DNA of 64,000 nucleotides from positions 62,001-126,000 of the forward strand of contig JAAXCW010000002.1 in the NCBI GenBank assembly GCA_013036095.1. Reading direction: 5' to 3'. Numbering within the stretch: the stretch's first letter is position 1; every line of letters begins with the position of its first letter. The stretch comes from Vulcanimicrobiota bacterium (GTDB lineage Bacteria > Vulcanimicrobiota > Vulcanimicrobiia > Vulcanimicrobiales > Vulcanimicrobiaceae). The notes below the pieces were generated by a model. That model had not been told where the DNA came from. It was given only the letters and a program-made list of their open reading frames with translations, and did no database searches. The translations under genes were made by a program, and so were the position numbers. Positions 16,418 to 25,984 of the stretch are shown here, in pieces.

Positions 16418-17113
16418 ATGACCAAAGTTATCAACCGGGCGCTCGCGACGACCTTCGCCGTCGCCCTGATCTTCGGATCGGGCACGTTCGCGCTCGCCGA
16501 TCGCGGCGACAAGGGCCACGGCCAAGACAAGCCCAAGGGCAAGGCTCATGTCGTGTCGGTTCGCGACAACGACAATGACAATGACAAAGGCAAAGACAAA
16601 GATAAAGATAAGAAAGTCAAAGCTCCGAAGAACCACGGAAACAGCATAACGGCGCAGAGCTGCGTAAATCCGGCCGGCAATCAGCGCGGCTGGTGCAAAT
16701 CGCACATGAATGGCTCGTTCATTACCGGAACGGTCGCCAGCATCAATGGCGGCACGGCGCTCGTGACGCTTTCCAACGGACAGCAAGTCACGGTGAACAC
16801 CGCTGGCCGCAACCTGAGCGTCGGGCAGCAGATTACGCTGCGCGGAAGCTTCGGAAGCAACAACGTGTTCATGCCGACCGGCGGCAACTACCGCAACTAC
16901 GGCGGACCCTATGCGGGCGCATCGGTGCGCGGACTGATCGTTTCCGTGAACGGAAGCTCGATGCAAATCGCGCAGGGCTTGAGTCTTGTTACCGTTGACA
17001 TCTCGAATGCGGCATCGCGCGGCGCGATCAGCGGCTCGCTGATTCCGGGACGCACGGTCACCGTAAACGGCAACTGGAGCGGCAGCACTTTCGTAGCTAC
17101 CAGCATCCAATAG
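16418..17113 (+). CDS. Exported protein with charged low-complexity segment (DUF5666-like)
   Basis: 231 aa from the ATG at 16418, preceded by AGGAGA. The signal peptide is VINRALATTFAVALIFGSGTFALA. A hydrophilic run of alternating Asp, Asn, Gly and Lys follows (about residues 28-70, with DNDNDND and KDKDKDKK). Two or three beta-strand modules follow (GTVASINGGTALVTLSNGQQ and GLIVSVNGSSMQIAQG), reminiscent of DUF5666 OB-like repeats. It is probably periplasmic or cell-surface. The function is unknown. Confidence 0.78.
   Translation: MTKVINRALATTFAVALIFGSGTFALADRGDKGHGQDKPKGKAHVVSVRDNDNDNDKGKDKDKDKKVKAPKNHGNSITAQSCVNPAGNQRGWCKSHMNGSFITGTVASINGGTALVTLSNGQQVTVNTAGRNLSVGQQITLRGSFGSNNVFMPTGGNYRNYGGPYAGASVRGLIVSVNGSSMQIAQGLSLVTVDISNAASRGAISGSLIPGRTVTVNGNWSGSTFVATSIQ
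16564..16617 (+). repeat. Degenerate hexamer repeat inside the charged exported protein
   Basis: Tandem GACAAN/GATAAN units encode the Asp-Asn/Asp-Lys run. The repeat is in frame and could change length by slippage without shifting the frame, because units are six bases long. Confidence 0.6.
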
Positions 17114-17151
17114 ACAGACTCTCCACCTCGCTCGCGGGGTGAAGATCGAAA

Positions 17152-17186
17152 CAAACGGGCCTCGGATATCTCCGGGGCTCGTTTTA
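17152..17186. terminator. Shared terminator between the charged exported protein and the CHAT operon
   Basis: AAACGGGCCTCGG pairs with CCGGGGCTCGTTT across an ATATCT loop, followed by a T-run on the plus strand and a matching A/T flank on the other. It sits where the two convergent transcripts meet. Confidence 0.75.
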
Positions 17187-20069
17187 TGTGTGGAAGGCGC
17201 CGTCTCCGAAAAGTACCGTTCCGGCCCAAAAGAACGGATGCGCAAGCGCGGAATCGGATCCGTGAATCATCTGAATTTTTGCGTTTTGGAGCGCACTTGC
17301 CGGCGACACCGGCGCCGCACCGCTTAACGCGTGAAAGAACGACGGTATAAACGTTTTTTGCACCTCGTCATACACGGTCCAATCCGTTACGGCCACATCC
17401 GGCGTGCCGGCGTACATAAACGCCTTCGTCAATCCTTGAACGCCGTCGCTTGCGTCAACGGCGCCGCCGCCGCTTTGGCATGCGGAAAGCACAACGAGAT
17501 CGCTCCTTAACGAGAGTCCATACACGTCGGACATGGTCAGGTAGCCGTTCTCCGCCGGATGCGCCAGCACCAGAGCCGGCTGATCGACTTCGCCGATCGT
17601 TCCCGGCAACACGGCATGCGTCGCAAAGAGTACGTAGCGATACTTTGTTAAATCCAAATGCACCAGCGTGTCTTTCGTCGCTGCTTCGCCGGTGTAGACC
17701 GCGCTGGAGCCCGCGCCGAGTTCGGACGCCACGGCATTCGCTTCCTCTTCCGCTCCTTGAAGCGCAGGAAAGCCGCCGTTTGCGCCTCGCGACGTTAAAT
17801 GGGAAACGACCGCCGCGCTTTGCGCATCGTGCGGCGCTGCCGAAGAAAACGCGGGATTAGCAAACGCCAGCAGCGGCGCGCGCTCTTCGAGACGGCGCTT
17901 TTCCAATCCGCTACGCAATGCGTTCAGTTCCGATGTTGATGACAAATACGACACCGCGTGATCTTCTATGAAATAGCGCTGGGGCGAATTCGCAGTGACC
18001 AGCGCTTCAAACGGCACATGGTACAGCGAACCCGAAGGAACGATGAAGACCGTCGCGGCGCCGCGCAGCATCGCGGTGGCCTCCGGCGGAAAGAGCGCCT
18101 GATAGAGATCCGCAGACGCCGCCGCAAACTGCGGTAGATTCGTAGTCGCGGCGTCGTAGGCGTACTGCAAACTCTTGCCTTCATCGACGTCGCGCTCGAT
18201 TTGCAGCGGCCCGCTGAGCATCGCGGCAACTTTTGCATCGAGCGCTCTTTTAGGCAACGCCAGATGCACTAAGCGAAAAGAATCCCGCGTGACGACCCAA
18301 AGATCGGTCGCGTCCGCCAGCGCTGCGAAGACCGCGATCGCTTCGTTGGGCGCGAGCAGCGCTTGCAGCGCGCCGATCTCCACCGGCTGCGGATGCTTCA
18401 GCGCATAGTACGCTGGATAATTCGTGCGCAGCTCGTCGTCGAACCGGCTTTGCTCCGCCTGCGCGTTTTCCCACGCCGATTCGGCGCTCTTGGTGTCCGC
18501 ATTCCCTGCCGAAATCGCGGCCAGCGCGGATTGCGCGTCGCTCACGCGTTTTGCCAGTTGTGTTTCCTCATCGAGAACCGCTTGCGGCACTCCGGAAAAG
18601 GCATTCGTCCCGCTCTGCGAGATCTGCTCGAGCGTCGTTCGCCCTTGACGCCGCTCGAAGACGCGAAATGCCTTGCGGTCCCACCCGGCGCCTGGGAATG
18701 CGCGGTCAAGGGCGCCGAGGTACGCGATGTAATTGTCGTAGACCGGCAGCGTGCTGCTGAAAAACGACCTGCGCGAAGCCGGGTCCGAAAGTTCGCTGCG
18801 CACTTGTTCGATATCGTTCAGGGCGCCGTCGTAGGCTTTCACCGCGCCGTTAACGTCGTGTATCTGCACGTTTGATGCCGCCATGATATTGTACGTCTTC
18901 CACGTCGGCATTTGATATTTTTGGTGCAGCGCAAGACTTTCGGCGCTCGATTGCAATGACTGCCGGTAGGCGTGGACATGGTATTGGGCGACCGCAAGGT
19001 TTTCGAGCGCTATCGCGAGGGTGGTTTGATCGTGCACCTTCCGAAAATATGTTATCGCTTTTCCATACGACGCTATGGCGCTCTCAAATTGACCCATGTC
19101 GTCCTGAAGATTTCCGAGCGAGGAATAGATGGTTGCACCTAGTCGCTCGTCGTGCGAGCGCTTAGCTAAAGCCGCCGCCTCCGTAAACGAGGCGAGCGCC
19201 GCCGTACGCTGATTCAGAAAATCTTGGGCGGTGCCCAGATTGTGCAGGTCGACGATAACTGCGTCCTGTTGTTCGCTTGGCGGAAGCTTCCGGTCGATGC
19301 CCAGCGCAGCGCGATAGAATTGCACCGCGCCATGCAAGTCGTTAAGATCTTCGCTCACGTCGCCCAAACTCCGCAGGGCGCGTGCACCGGCTGCGCGGGC
19401 GTGATGCGCCGCGTCGATTTTGAGAGCGGCTTCAAACATGAGTTGCGCGTCCTCGTAGTGCGCGTGTTCCTCGGCAACGATCCCCGCTTCTTCCAGATCG
19501 GCCTGCTCCGTTTGCCAGTCGCCCGCGCGTTTGCGCAACACAATCGCCTGCGCGAAAAGATTGAGCGCATCGGAATACGATCGCACGCGCACGGCCAAGC
19601 GCGCGTATATTTCAAAATCCTCGGCTTGCGCGCGCAAGTCCCCGTTCGCTTTGTCGAGCATGACCGCGCGATTGATGTCGGCAAATTCGCTCGGAATATG
19701 CTGCATCGCTTCGTCCGTATAGAGCAGATGCAAAGCCTGACTTTGAAGATGCGGCGCTTGCGCGGCCGCCGCGAGCGCAATCGCTTGCCTCGCGTTGGCA
19801 ATGGCGACCAGCGGACGCTGCGCCACGTCGGAGCTTCGCGCGAGCAGTACGTAGAAGCGCGCCTCGTCGTAGCGATCGCCCAAAGCGTGCGCGCGTTTGA
19901 TCGCGGCGCTTGCGATTCGCTGCGCCGAGGTTGCATCGCCGCGGGAAAGCGCGCGCTCCGCGCTTTGATAAGGCGCGACGAATTCCGCGCGCGGCACGGG
20001 TTCCGCCAAAACACGAGCGCCGCAGCAAAGCGCCAGGGCGAGCGTAAAAACGACTGTGCGTGGCGTCAT
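17184..20069 (-). CDS. Exported TPR-CHAT domain protease
   Basis: 961 aa with a cleavable signal peptide (MTPRTVVFTLALALCCGARVLA). About residues 30-450 are TPR-like helix pairs (for example AQRIASAAIKRAHALGDRYDEARFYVLLA). The C-terminal ~380 residues are a CHAT peptidase: the His motif YRYVLFATHAV (His818), the Cys motif DLVVLSACQSGGG (Cys864), and the trailing VTDWTVYDEVQKTFIPSFFHAL and HPFFWAGTVLFGDG blocks. Both members of the caspase-like dyad are intact. It is the last gene of a four-gene coupled operon, one base after the preceding stop. A periplasmic CHAT protease would cleave envelope proteins; the substrate is unknown. Confidence 0.92.
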   Translation of the reverse strand: MTPRTVVFTLALALCCGARVLAEPVPRAEFVAPYQSAERALSRGDATSAQRIASAAIKRAHALGDRYDEARFYVLLARSSDVAQRPLVAIANARQAIALAAAAQAPHLQSQALHLLYTDEAMQHIPSEFADINRAVMLDKANGDLRAQAEDFEIYARLAVRVRSYSDALNLFAQAIVLRKRAGDWQTEQADLEEAGIVAEEHAHYEDAQLMFEAALKIDAAHHARAAGARALRSLGDVSEDLNDLHGAVQFYRAALGIDRKLPPSEQQDAVIVDLHNLGTAQDFLNQRTAALASFTEAAALAKRSHDERLGATIYSSLGNLQDDMGQFESAIASYGKAITYFRKVHDQTTLAIALENLAVAQYHVHAYRQSLQSSAESLALHQKYQMPTWKTYNIMAASNVQIHDVNGAVKAYDGALNDIEQVRSELSDPASRRSFFSSTLPVYDNYIAYLGALDRAFPGAGWDRKAFRVFERRQGRTTLEQISQSGTNAFSGVPQAVLDEETQLAKRVSDAQSALAAISAGNADTKSAESAWENAQAEQSRFDDELRTNYPAYYALKHPQPVEIGALQALLAPNEAIAVFAALADATDLWVVTRDSFRLVHLALPKRALDAKVAAMLSGPLQIERDVDEGKSLQYAYDAATTNLPQFAAASADLYQALFPPEATAMLRGAATVFIVPSGSLYHVPFEALVTANSPQRYFIEDHAVSYLSSTSELNALRSGLEKRRLEERAPLLAFANPAFSSAAPHDAQSAAVVSHLTSRGANGGFPALQGAEEEANAVASELGAGSSAVYTGEAATKDTLVHLDLTKYRYVLFATHAVLPGTIGEVDQPALVLAHPAENGYLTMSDVYGLSLRSDLVVLSACQSGGGAVDASDGVQGLTKAFMYAGTPDVAVTDWTVYDEVQKTFIPSFFHALSGAAPVSPASALQNAKIQMIHGSDSALAHPFFWAGTVLFGDGAFHT

Positions 20070-20070
20070 G

Positions 20071-20997
20071 TCAGCCCTCCGTCAGCAGGTAACGCAGCTG
20101 CGGCACTTGCTGCGTGTCGTCGGGAAGTGGCGCCAGCTCTTGGTATGCCGCGAGCCTCCACTGATCGCCCTGGCCCTTGAGCAACGTGGCCCGCCAAAGC
20201 GCGCGCATGTGCACGGGAATAAGTGGATCGCCAAGCGCCTGCATCTCCTGCGGCGTCAGCTTCGGAAGCTGCGAGATGGGAATCACGCGAAAGGTCAGCG
20301 GAGCGGTCGCAGCTCCGGTTGCATCGGCAACGCGCACGCGGTAGCTGCCCGGTTCCAGACGCAAATTCACGAACCGCGCTTCGCTCGCGCCGGTCACCGG
20401 ATCGGTTTTTACCTGCGCGGCCGCTGCAATGGCTGCACCCTGCGCGTTCTCCAACGTCGCCTTGAAGGGCGCCGAGCCGTTAAGCCACGGAATCGAAAGC
20501 GTCCCGTCGGTGACAGGCGTGAGCTGTTCGACGTTTTCCAGAATCGCAAGCGCCGGCTTTCCCGCGCCCATCGAAATGTTCGATTCGGTCTCGGCGCTGT
20601 AGTAGTGCTCTTGCGCGGTACGCAGCACCGACGAGACGGAGTTCAGAATGCTGCGCACGACCGCCGGAAATCCTCCGCTATCCGCCGCGGAGCGCGAGCC
20701 GCAGCGGCCGTCCGTCGCGCCAACGCAATACGGTGAACGCGCGGCGTCAACCACGACGTTTTTTCCCGCGATGTACAGCGTGATCGTGAGTTTCCGGCCC
20801 TTGTCCGTAGCCCTGAGAATACTGACACGATCGCCGTTCTCAAGTGCATGCGCGGCGCCCACGCCGGGAACGCCGTTAACGGCATATGCCGAGGGCGGGC
20901 CGTTGATGTCAACAACCCAGCCGATTGACGGCGTCGCGGCGCGAGCCGCGCTCACAAACCCGGCGGCCAACAGCAGAACGGCAGTTGCAAATCGCAT
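20071..20997 (-). CDS. Exported protein of the CHASE2-CHAT operon (FecR/SH3-like N-terminus)
   Basis: 308 aa with a signal peptide (MRFATAVLLLAAGFVSAARA). The N-terminal part (GWVVDINGPPSAYAVNGVPG, then ALENGDRVSI) reads like a FecR- or SH3-type beta-domain of the kind that begins many cell-surface scaffolds. A CVGATDGRC pair lies near residues 85-95. The C-terminal half has an Ig-like beta-sandwich feel (LEPGSYRVRVADATGAA). The start overlaps the CHASE2 stop (TAATG) and the stop is one base from the CHAT gene start, so it is firmly part of the operon. Not recognised as a named family. Confidence 0.82.
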   Translation of the reverse strand: MRFATAVLLLAAGFVSAARAATPSIGWVVDINGPPSAYAVNGVPGVGAAHALENGDRVSILRATDKGRKLTITLYIAGKNVVVDAARSPYCVGATDGRCGSRSAADSGGFPAVVRSILNSVSSVLRTAQEHYYSAETESNISMGAGKPALAILENVEQLTPVTDGTLSIPWLNGSAPFKATLENAQGAAIAAAAQVKTDPVTGASEARFVNLRLEPGSYRVRVADATGAATAPLTFRVIPISQLPKLTPQEMQALGDPLIPVHMRALWRATLLKGQGDQWRLAAYQELAPLPDDTQQVPQLRYLLTEG

Positions 20998-22340
20998 TAC
21001 AAGCTCTCCTTCACTCCATGGTACGCGCGATGCGCGAACTCGTGCAAGAAAATACCGGCGAAAGGAACGATAGAATCAACGAAAATACCCAAATTAAACG
21101 CCGCCAGTCCCAAGGTGACCGCAGCGAGCGCAATAAGCGCGGCGGTCAGAGCCAGCGCCCAACCCGTTGCAAGCACCGCAAGCAACGCCGACAACAATAC
21201 AACAAGCGCAATCTCGATCGTGTAATGCATCGCAGGCGAAGGCTCGCGCAGCCAGTCGCCGGCCAGCAGCGAGTTCAATTCGTTCATTTGCACCACGACG
21301 CCGGGCACGCGGCCCAGCGGCGTAAAGTGGTAATCGCTGCCGAAGGTGCTGCCGATAAACACGATTTTGTCCGCGAATAAACTGCGCGCGCTTTCCGCGC
21401 GCCCGGCCGCGATCGACTCGGCGCCGACTTCGGGAACGTCCGCCGCTTCGCCATTCCGGTGCCATCCGATGCGCATGAAGAAACGGCGTTCGAACGGCTC
21501 TTCGGTCAATGCAATGTGCACCGTTCGCGCGTTAAACGGATTGCGCAGATCGACGGCTCTCGAGGGAATCGGCGCATCCGTCGTTCCCGGCGTGGAAGTG
21601 CACGCGCGCGCGAGCGGCGCGATCGCCGCGCGCACTTGTTGCAGCGCCGCGGTATCGTTTCCGGCGAGTGCGAGCAGCGGCGCCGATGGAATCGCCGTTC
21701 CCGGACCGGGACCGCGGCATGTCGTCTCCCACAGCCGCCAGCTGCGCGTGGTCGCATCGGTTGAATCGGTTTCCACGGTTCCAAACCGAACGTTGCCGTG
21801 CGGATTCCATGGATTTTCCGGCGTCGCCGCAATCGCCGCATCCACAATCGTCGGCAGCGCTTGCGATGCGTTTACGCCGGCGCGGCCGCTCACGAAAACG
21901 CTGTCGAGCCTGCGCACCGGACGCGCGAAAATCAGTGGCGCGCACTCCGGCGCGCATCCAACGCCGCGATTATAGGAGCCAACGAATCGCACCAGCTGCG
22001 AATCTCCGGCGCCAGGTGAGCGTTCGCGCAGATCGATATCGACGACGATGGCTTTCGGCCGGTTCGTCACGGCGTACGCGATGAGCCGCGCTAGTTTATC
22101 GCGCGGCGTAATCTCCTGGGCATGCCACGCCTGCGCCGCTTGCCGGTCGATGTCAATTAAGATCAGCGGCGACGGAGGCCGTGCCGCCGCCAAACGCGCC
22201 ATCTGCCAATTGATAACGGCATCGCGCAGATGCACGACGAGCGAATTCTGTTGCACGGCCGGCAACTGCATCACCAGCATCAGGAGCAGGCCGATAATAA
22301 GGTTCGTTGCAAATCTGATCCGTTTTTCGTGAGCGTTCAC
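20997..22340 (-). CDS. CHASE2 domain membrane sensor protein without cytoplasmic output domain
   Basis: 447 aa from GTG 22340, which overlaps the upstream TGA as GTGA; the longer frame is out of context. One N-terminal helix (FATNLIIGLLLMLVMQLPAV) leads to a ~300-residue extracytoplasmic CHASE2 domain: PLILIDIDRQAAQAWH, KAIVVDIDLRERSPG, and SLFADKIVFIGSTFGSDYHFTPLGRVPGV. Three close C-terminal helices follow (EIALVVLLSALLAVLATG, ALALTAALIALAAVTLGLAAF, IFVDSIVPFAGIFLHEFA), then a short tail. CHASE2 usually precedes GGDEF, kinase or cyclase domains; none is present. Signal transfer to the neighbouring CHAT protease is an inference. Confidence 0.88.
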   Translation of the reverse strand: MNAHEKRIRFATNLIIGLLLMLVMQLPAVQQNSLVVHLRDAVINWQMARLAAARPPSPLILIDIDRQAAQAWHAQEITPRDKLARLIAYAVTNRPKAIVVDIDLRERSPGAGDSQLVRFVGSYNRGVGCAPECAPLIFARPVRRLDSVFVSGRAGVNASQALPTIVDAAIAATPENPWNPHGNVRFGTVETDSTDATTRSWRLWETTCRGPGPGTAIPSAPLLALAGNDTAALQQVRAAIAPLARACTSTPGTTDAPIPSRAVDLRNPFNARTVHIALTEEPFERRFFMRIGWHRNGEAADVPEVGAESIAAGRAESARSLFADKIVFIGSTFGSDYHFTPLGRVPGVVVQMNELNSLLAGDWLREPSPAMHYTIEIALVVLLSALLAVLATGWALALTAALIALAAVTLGLAAFNLGIFVDSIVPFAGIFLHEFAHRAYHGVKESL

Positions 22341-23239
22341 CCTTTCGGGCCGCTCGGTTGCGAATTCTGACACAAGGCCGACGTCGCCGCAAAGAGCGTG
22401 CCGATAGCCGCGACTTGGCCTTGCGTCGACGTGTTCGTCCCCCAGTGTTTGCCGAAGGCCACCGAACTCGCGCTCGCGAGCGCGCCGATAAACCCGCCGT
22501 AGCGGCAGAAAAACCGGTTCGTGTTCGGCGGATAGGTGAGGCCGCTTACGATGTTCGCGCACGACGCCAGCCGTCCGGAAAGATCGTCGTACAAATCGTA
22601 GTTGGTGTAGGCAAACTGCGTGAGTGACGCCGAAAGATCGCCCGGCGATCCGCTTGCCGTCACCGTCTGCTGCACCAGTTTGTTGACGGCGTCGGTCAGC
22701 TTGACGCCCTGATCGGCCTCGTACGCAAACGAATTACACGCCGTGCGCCATGAATAATCGAATGACGCTTGATGGGCCTTCTGCCGTGTATTCCACGCAT
22801 ACACGGAGAGCAGAAAATCGCACATGCGCAAACGGTACACTTGCGCGCGAATGTCGCGGTAGGTTTGGCGAATTTCGTTCGCGATCGCATCGGGCGTTTT
22901 TACGCCGCGCAGCGCGCTCAAGCGCGCGCTCAAACTATTCTGGCCCGGCTCCGCGGCACAGATCGGAACGTACGTCGGCACGTCGCCCAGCAGCTGGCTG
23001 CAGCGCACGCCGTTGAGTCCCAAGAAGAACATGAGGTTTGGAAAAGATACGTCTGTGTGTCCCGATAGAACGGAGTAGTCGCGCGGCTGCGCGTAGATCG
23101 ACGCCTGATCGACCGCGTCGGCCTTGGCTCCGCACGGCGTCGCCGCCGTTGCCGGCTGCGCGTTCTGTTGCGCCGTTGCGATACCGGCCGGCGATAGAGC
23201 CAGACAACCGATGAAAGCCAAACATGCGCCGCGCTTCAT
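22337..23239 (-). CDS. Exported Cys-containing protein, first gene of the CHASE2-CHAT operon
   Basis: 300 aa with a signal peptide (MKRGACLAFIGCLALSPAGIATAQ) and a GGAGG site 11 bases before the ATG. Eight or so cysteines lie in the mature part, including CGAKAD, GVRCSQ, VPICAAEPG, RLRMCDFL, RTACNSF, ASCANIV, RFFCRYGG and ALCQNS, an even-looking set that suggests disulphides in the periplasm. The fold appears mostly helical. I do not recognise it. Its stop overlaps the CHASE2 start (GTGA). Confidence 0.8.
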   Translation of the reverse strand: MKRGACLAFIGCLALSPAGIATAQQNAQPATAATPCGAKADAVDQASIYAQPRDYSVLSGHTDVSFPNLMFFLGLNGVRCSQLLGDVPTYVPICAAEPGQNSLSARLSALRGVKTPDAIANEIRQTYRDIRAQVYRLRMCDFLLSVYAWNTRQKAHQASFDYSWRTACNSFAYEADQGVKLTDAVNKLVQQTVTASGSPGDLSASLTQFAYTNYDLYDDLSGRLASCANIVSGLTYPPNTNRFFCRYGGFIGALASASSVAFGKHWGTNTSTQGQVAAIGTLFAATSALCQNSQPSGPKG

Positions 23240-23371
23240 AAGCAGAATAACCTCCGTCGGAAGGCTCGCATCGGGTTTCTCCGGTCGCGCATACCCGCCC
23301 TGTGCATCAAAGGATGGAAATAAGACGACTCCCAGAAAGAACGAGGGCTCGTTTTCTGATAGCGGAAACGT

Positions 23372-23446
23372 GGGCGGTTAGCTCAGTGGGAGAGCACTTC
23401 CCTGACACGGAAGGGGTCATTGGTTCAATCCCAATACCGCCCACCA
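23372..23446 (+). tRNA. tRNA-Val (GAC)
   Basis: Acceptor GGGCGGT/ACCGCCC, D-arm GCTCAGTGGGAGAGC, anticodon loop CTGACAC (GAC), T-loop GTTCAATCC, discriminator A73 (23443) and an encoded CCA at 23444-23446. It lies between two minus-strand operons. Confidence 0.96.
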
Positions 23447-23478
23447 TTTTTACCTGAAACAATACAATGTGGTGAAAA

Positions 23479-25944
23479 TCACGGTTTGGGCGAAGGTGAC
23501 GCACGACCGGGATCAGGCGATGCAGGAAGCGGTTTGATGTGCTGCTGGCCACGGATCAGGTACTGAATGGAAAAGGATCGCGGCTGTAATGGCGTTGTTG
23601 CTAGCGCGAAGCTGCCGCCGCCCTGCGTCGGCAACGGATCTATGCCTTGGTATGTGGTAAAGAGACCCGCATGTGTTCCAAAAATATTGCCTGCAAAGAA
23701 GACGAGAGTTCCTCGCACGGCCTGAAACACCAAGCTCGCATTATAGATCGTGTACGCCGGCTGATTCGCCTGATTATTCGCTGAAGTATATTGCGCATTG
23801 AAGTTCCAGCCAACTCGTGAATGCGATTGAGCCGATTGGACGATCAGCCCTGCCCTGGCCACGGGAACGCGCGGCACCTGAACTCCGAGGCCGTAATAGC
23901 TGCCCGGAAGAAGCAGTCGCGGGTCGAGCGTCGAGTAATATGAGTTTGTGATCGCGTACGACGGCAAAAGCAGAGCCGTCTTACCAAGCGCGATCCTTCC
24001 AGATAACGTGAAACCTTGGGTTATCGCAGACTCGCCGGAAACCAATTGCGTCACGTAGACACGTGAGGGATCGAAAGGCGCCGAGCCGCAAACTGTGGGT
24101 TGCGCCCATACGTTCTGCAACCCGGCCAGATATTGCGCTAAAGAATCGTTTGGGAAAGTGTCCGGCGGCTCGCCGGCAATCGGAACGGCGGCCTGGATTG
24201 CCTGTCCGCCCAAATCCGTCCGGAAAGCCTGCAGCGTGAACGAGTTTTGTTTCATGACATGATTCCACCCCAGATTGTAATTCAGCGACGTCTGGTGCGT
24301 GGGCTGATCGTTGGGTCCCAAGACAAAAACCGATCCGTTGAAGCAATCGTATTGCGCGCTGAGCGGATCGCCGATGGCGCGCGCGATGGGGGGGCCCGGA
24401 TTGGAGCTACCGATGCCAAATCCGACGTTGAAGGTGTTGGCTGGTTCTGGTCGCCAGCTCACCGAGGTGAAGGCCTCGATCGTACTGCCGGTGCCGGTTC
24501 CGCTGGAATGTGAGAGCGAGTATTGCAAGCCGAGCTTGTCGTTGGCTTTCACGGCATCGCTTAACTCAGCCGAGAAAGTACGATAAGCAACGGCATTCTG
24601 GACACTCTGGTTGGCGTTGTACGTGGAAATATATCTGGCGTTGTCGGCACTCCCGGATAGAGACGCAGATATTGTGTGCCGCCGGACCAACCTGTACAGG
24701 GAGCTGGACAGGTTGAACGAGTTATTTACGCCGCTTGAAAACAACGGGGTGAGTAAACCGTTTACCGCGCGATTTGGCTCGGCTTGCTGGTTGCGGTTCA
24801 CTGAATAGTTAGCGTTCAGATTGTAGATCCAGTGCCCAAGAAGCGACCCGAAATTGAAGCTTTGGCTGGTCGTCGATGTGGTCGATGTGCTGTCGGGGCC
24901 ATTGCTGCACGGCAGCAGGGCCGTAGCGCTCGCGCAAATGTACGTCGAGTTAGCGAGGCCCTGCGTCATTGTGTAGCGGATCGTGGAAACCGGCGAAATC
25001 GGCGTGGAAACGGCAAAAAGATTGCTGTTGCGAACGTAGCCGCCGGTATGCTGGTATGCGTTGCCGGTTTGGTCCTCATAAAAGAGCCCCTCCAACGGCG
25101 AATCAGCGCCAGACGCGCTGTGCTGCAGCGCCAGCATCATTTTGCCGGCGCCGCCGGAGAGGTTCCAAGAGCCGGTTGTGAGCCCGTAATTCCCTAGGCT
25201 TCCCGAAAAGCTGTAACTCCAAAGTCGCGACGGCTGCAACGTGAAGAAATTAACTGTCCCGGCCGGTCCCAGCGCGCTTGGTGCGAAGCTTATTGATGCT
25301 CCCGTGAACAGGTCTTGCAGCACGCCGGCGGTCTGCGCGGCGTTTCCGGTCACCTGAACGCCATTGATTTTGTAACCCGTTTGGCTGGCATCTGCGCCCC
25401 GCAACGCGATGCTGAATGCGGAATTAGGGCCATAGAGTTCGTTGGAAACAGCTACGCCGGCCAGCTTATCGAGCGCATCGGCTAGATTTTGCGATACCAT
25501 TCGCTGGGCGCTTTCGCTGGTGACATCGACGACAAAGACGTCCGACGCGCGCGCAACGACCGAGGCGATCGTTTTCAGCGCCGAAGCATTTGGCGCGAGT
25601 CTCACGATAACCGCGATTTTTTGTCCGGGACTTAAGTCGAGATCAGCAGTCCGTGTCGAAGCATACCCGTCCGCTTCCACGCGCACGCGGTAGTAGGCCG
25701 GGGCCAACCCGGCAAAAACGGCGAGACCGCTTCCGTCGGTCAGCGACGCCGCCGGGGATTCGCCGCCGAGCAAATAGACGTCGGCATTGTCGACGGGTTT
25801 ACCCGTGGCCGCATCGGTAACGGTGACGATCAGCGAACCTGTTTGGTCTTGACTATCAGGTTGCGCAGCCGGCGCTTTGGCGGCGAGAAACAAGACCGCG
25901 AGCAACGGTAACAGCAAGGAAACAAGCGCCACCCGGGGCAGCAT
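23479..25944 (-). CDS. TonB-dependent receptor with N-terminal carboxypeptidase-regulatory domain
   Basis: 821 aa from the ATG at 25944, which has GAAGGAT upstream; an ATG at 26001 would overlap the upstream gene and lack a ribosome site. Order: signal peptide (ALVSLLLPLLAVLFLAAKAPAAQ), a carboxypeptidase-regulatory beta-sandwich at ~25-110 (SLIVTVTDAATGKPVDNADVYLL), a plug domain (QNLADALDKLAGVAVSNELY and IALRGADASQTGYKINGVQV), then a long beta-barrel ending at PRSFSIQYLIRG. It imports a ligand across the outer membrane with TonB energy. It follows the CBM9/barrel gene on the same strand; the substrate is unknown. Confidence 0.9.
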   Translation of the reverse strand: MLPRVALVSLLLPLLAVLFLAAKAPAAQPDSQDQTGSLIVTVTDAATGKPVDNADVYLLGGESPAASLTDGSGLAVFAGLAPAYYRVRVEADGYASTRTADLDLSPGQKIAVIVRLAPNASALKTIASVVARASDVFVVDVTSESAQRMVSQNLADALDKLAGVAVSNELYGPNSAFSIALRGADASQTGYKINGVQVTGNAAQTAGVLQDLFTGASISFAPSALGPAGTVNFFTLQPSRLWSYSFSGSLGNYGLTTGSWNLSGGAGKMMLALQHSASGADSPLEGLFYEDQTGNAYQHTGGYVRNSNLFAVSTPISPVSTIRYTMTQGLANSTYICASATALLPCSNGPDSTSTTSTTSQSFNFGSLLGHWIYNLNANYSVNRNQQAEPNRAVNGLLTPLFSSGVNNSFNLSSSLYRLVRRHTISASLSGSADNARYISTYNANQSVQNAVAYRTFSAELSDAVKANDKLGLQYSLSHSSGTGTGSTIEAFTSVSWRPEPANTFNVGFGIGSSNPGPPIARAIGDPLSAQYDCFNGSVFVLGPNDQPTHQTSLNYNLGWNHVMKQNSFTLQAFRTDLGGQAIQAAVPIAGEPPDTFPNDSLAQYLAGLQNVWAQPTVCGSAPFDPSRVYVTQLVSGESAITQGFTLSGRIALGKTALLLPSYAITNSYYSTLDPRLLLPGSYYGLGVQVPRVPVARAGLIVQSAQSHSRVGWNFNAQYTSANNQANQPAYTIYNASLVFQAVRGTLVFFAGNIFGTHAGLFTTYQGIDPLPTQGGGSFALATTPLQPRSFSIQYLIRGQQHIKPLPASPDPGRASPSPKP

Positions 25945-25984
25945 AAGTGATCCTTCGAGGTTGTAAGCGGCCATCCTAGACGGC

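Noticed and set aside
19224-20180. A long plus-strand open frame (318 codons) inside the CHAT operon
   Set aside because: It lies antisense to the TPR part of the CHAT protein, has high Arg/Cys/His content from GC-rich shadow coding and no family resemblance or ribosome site.
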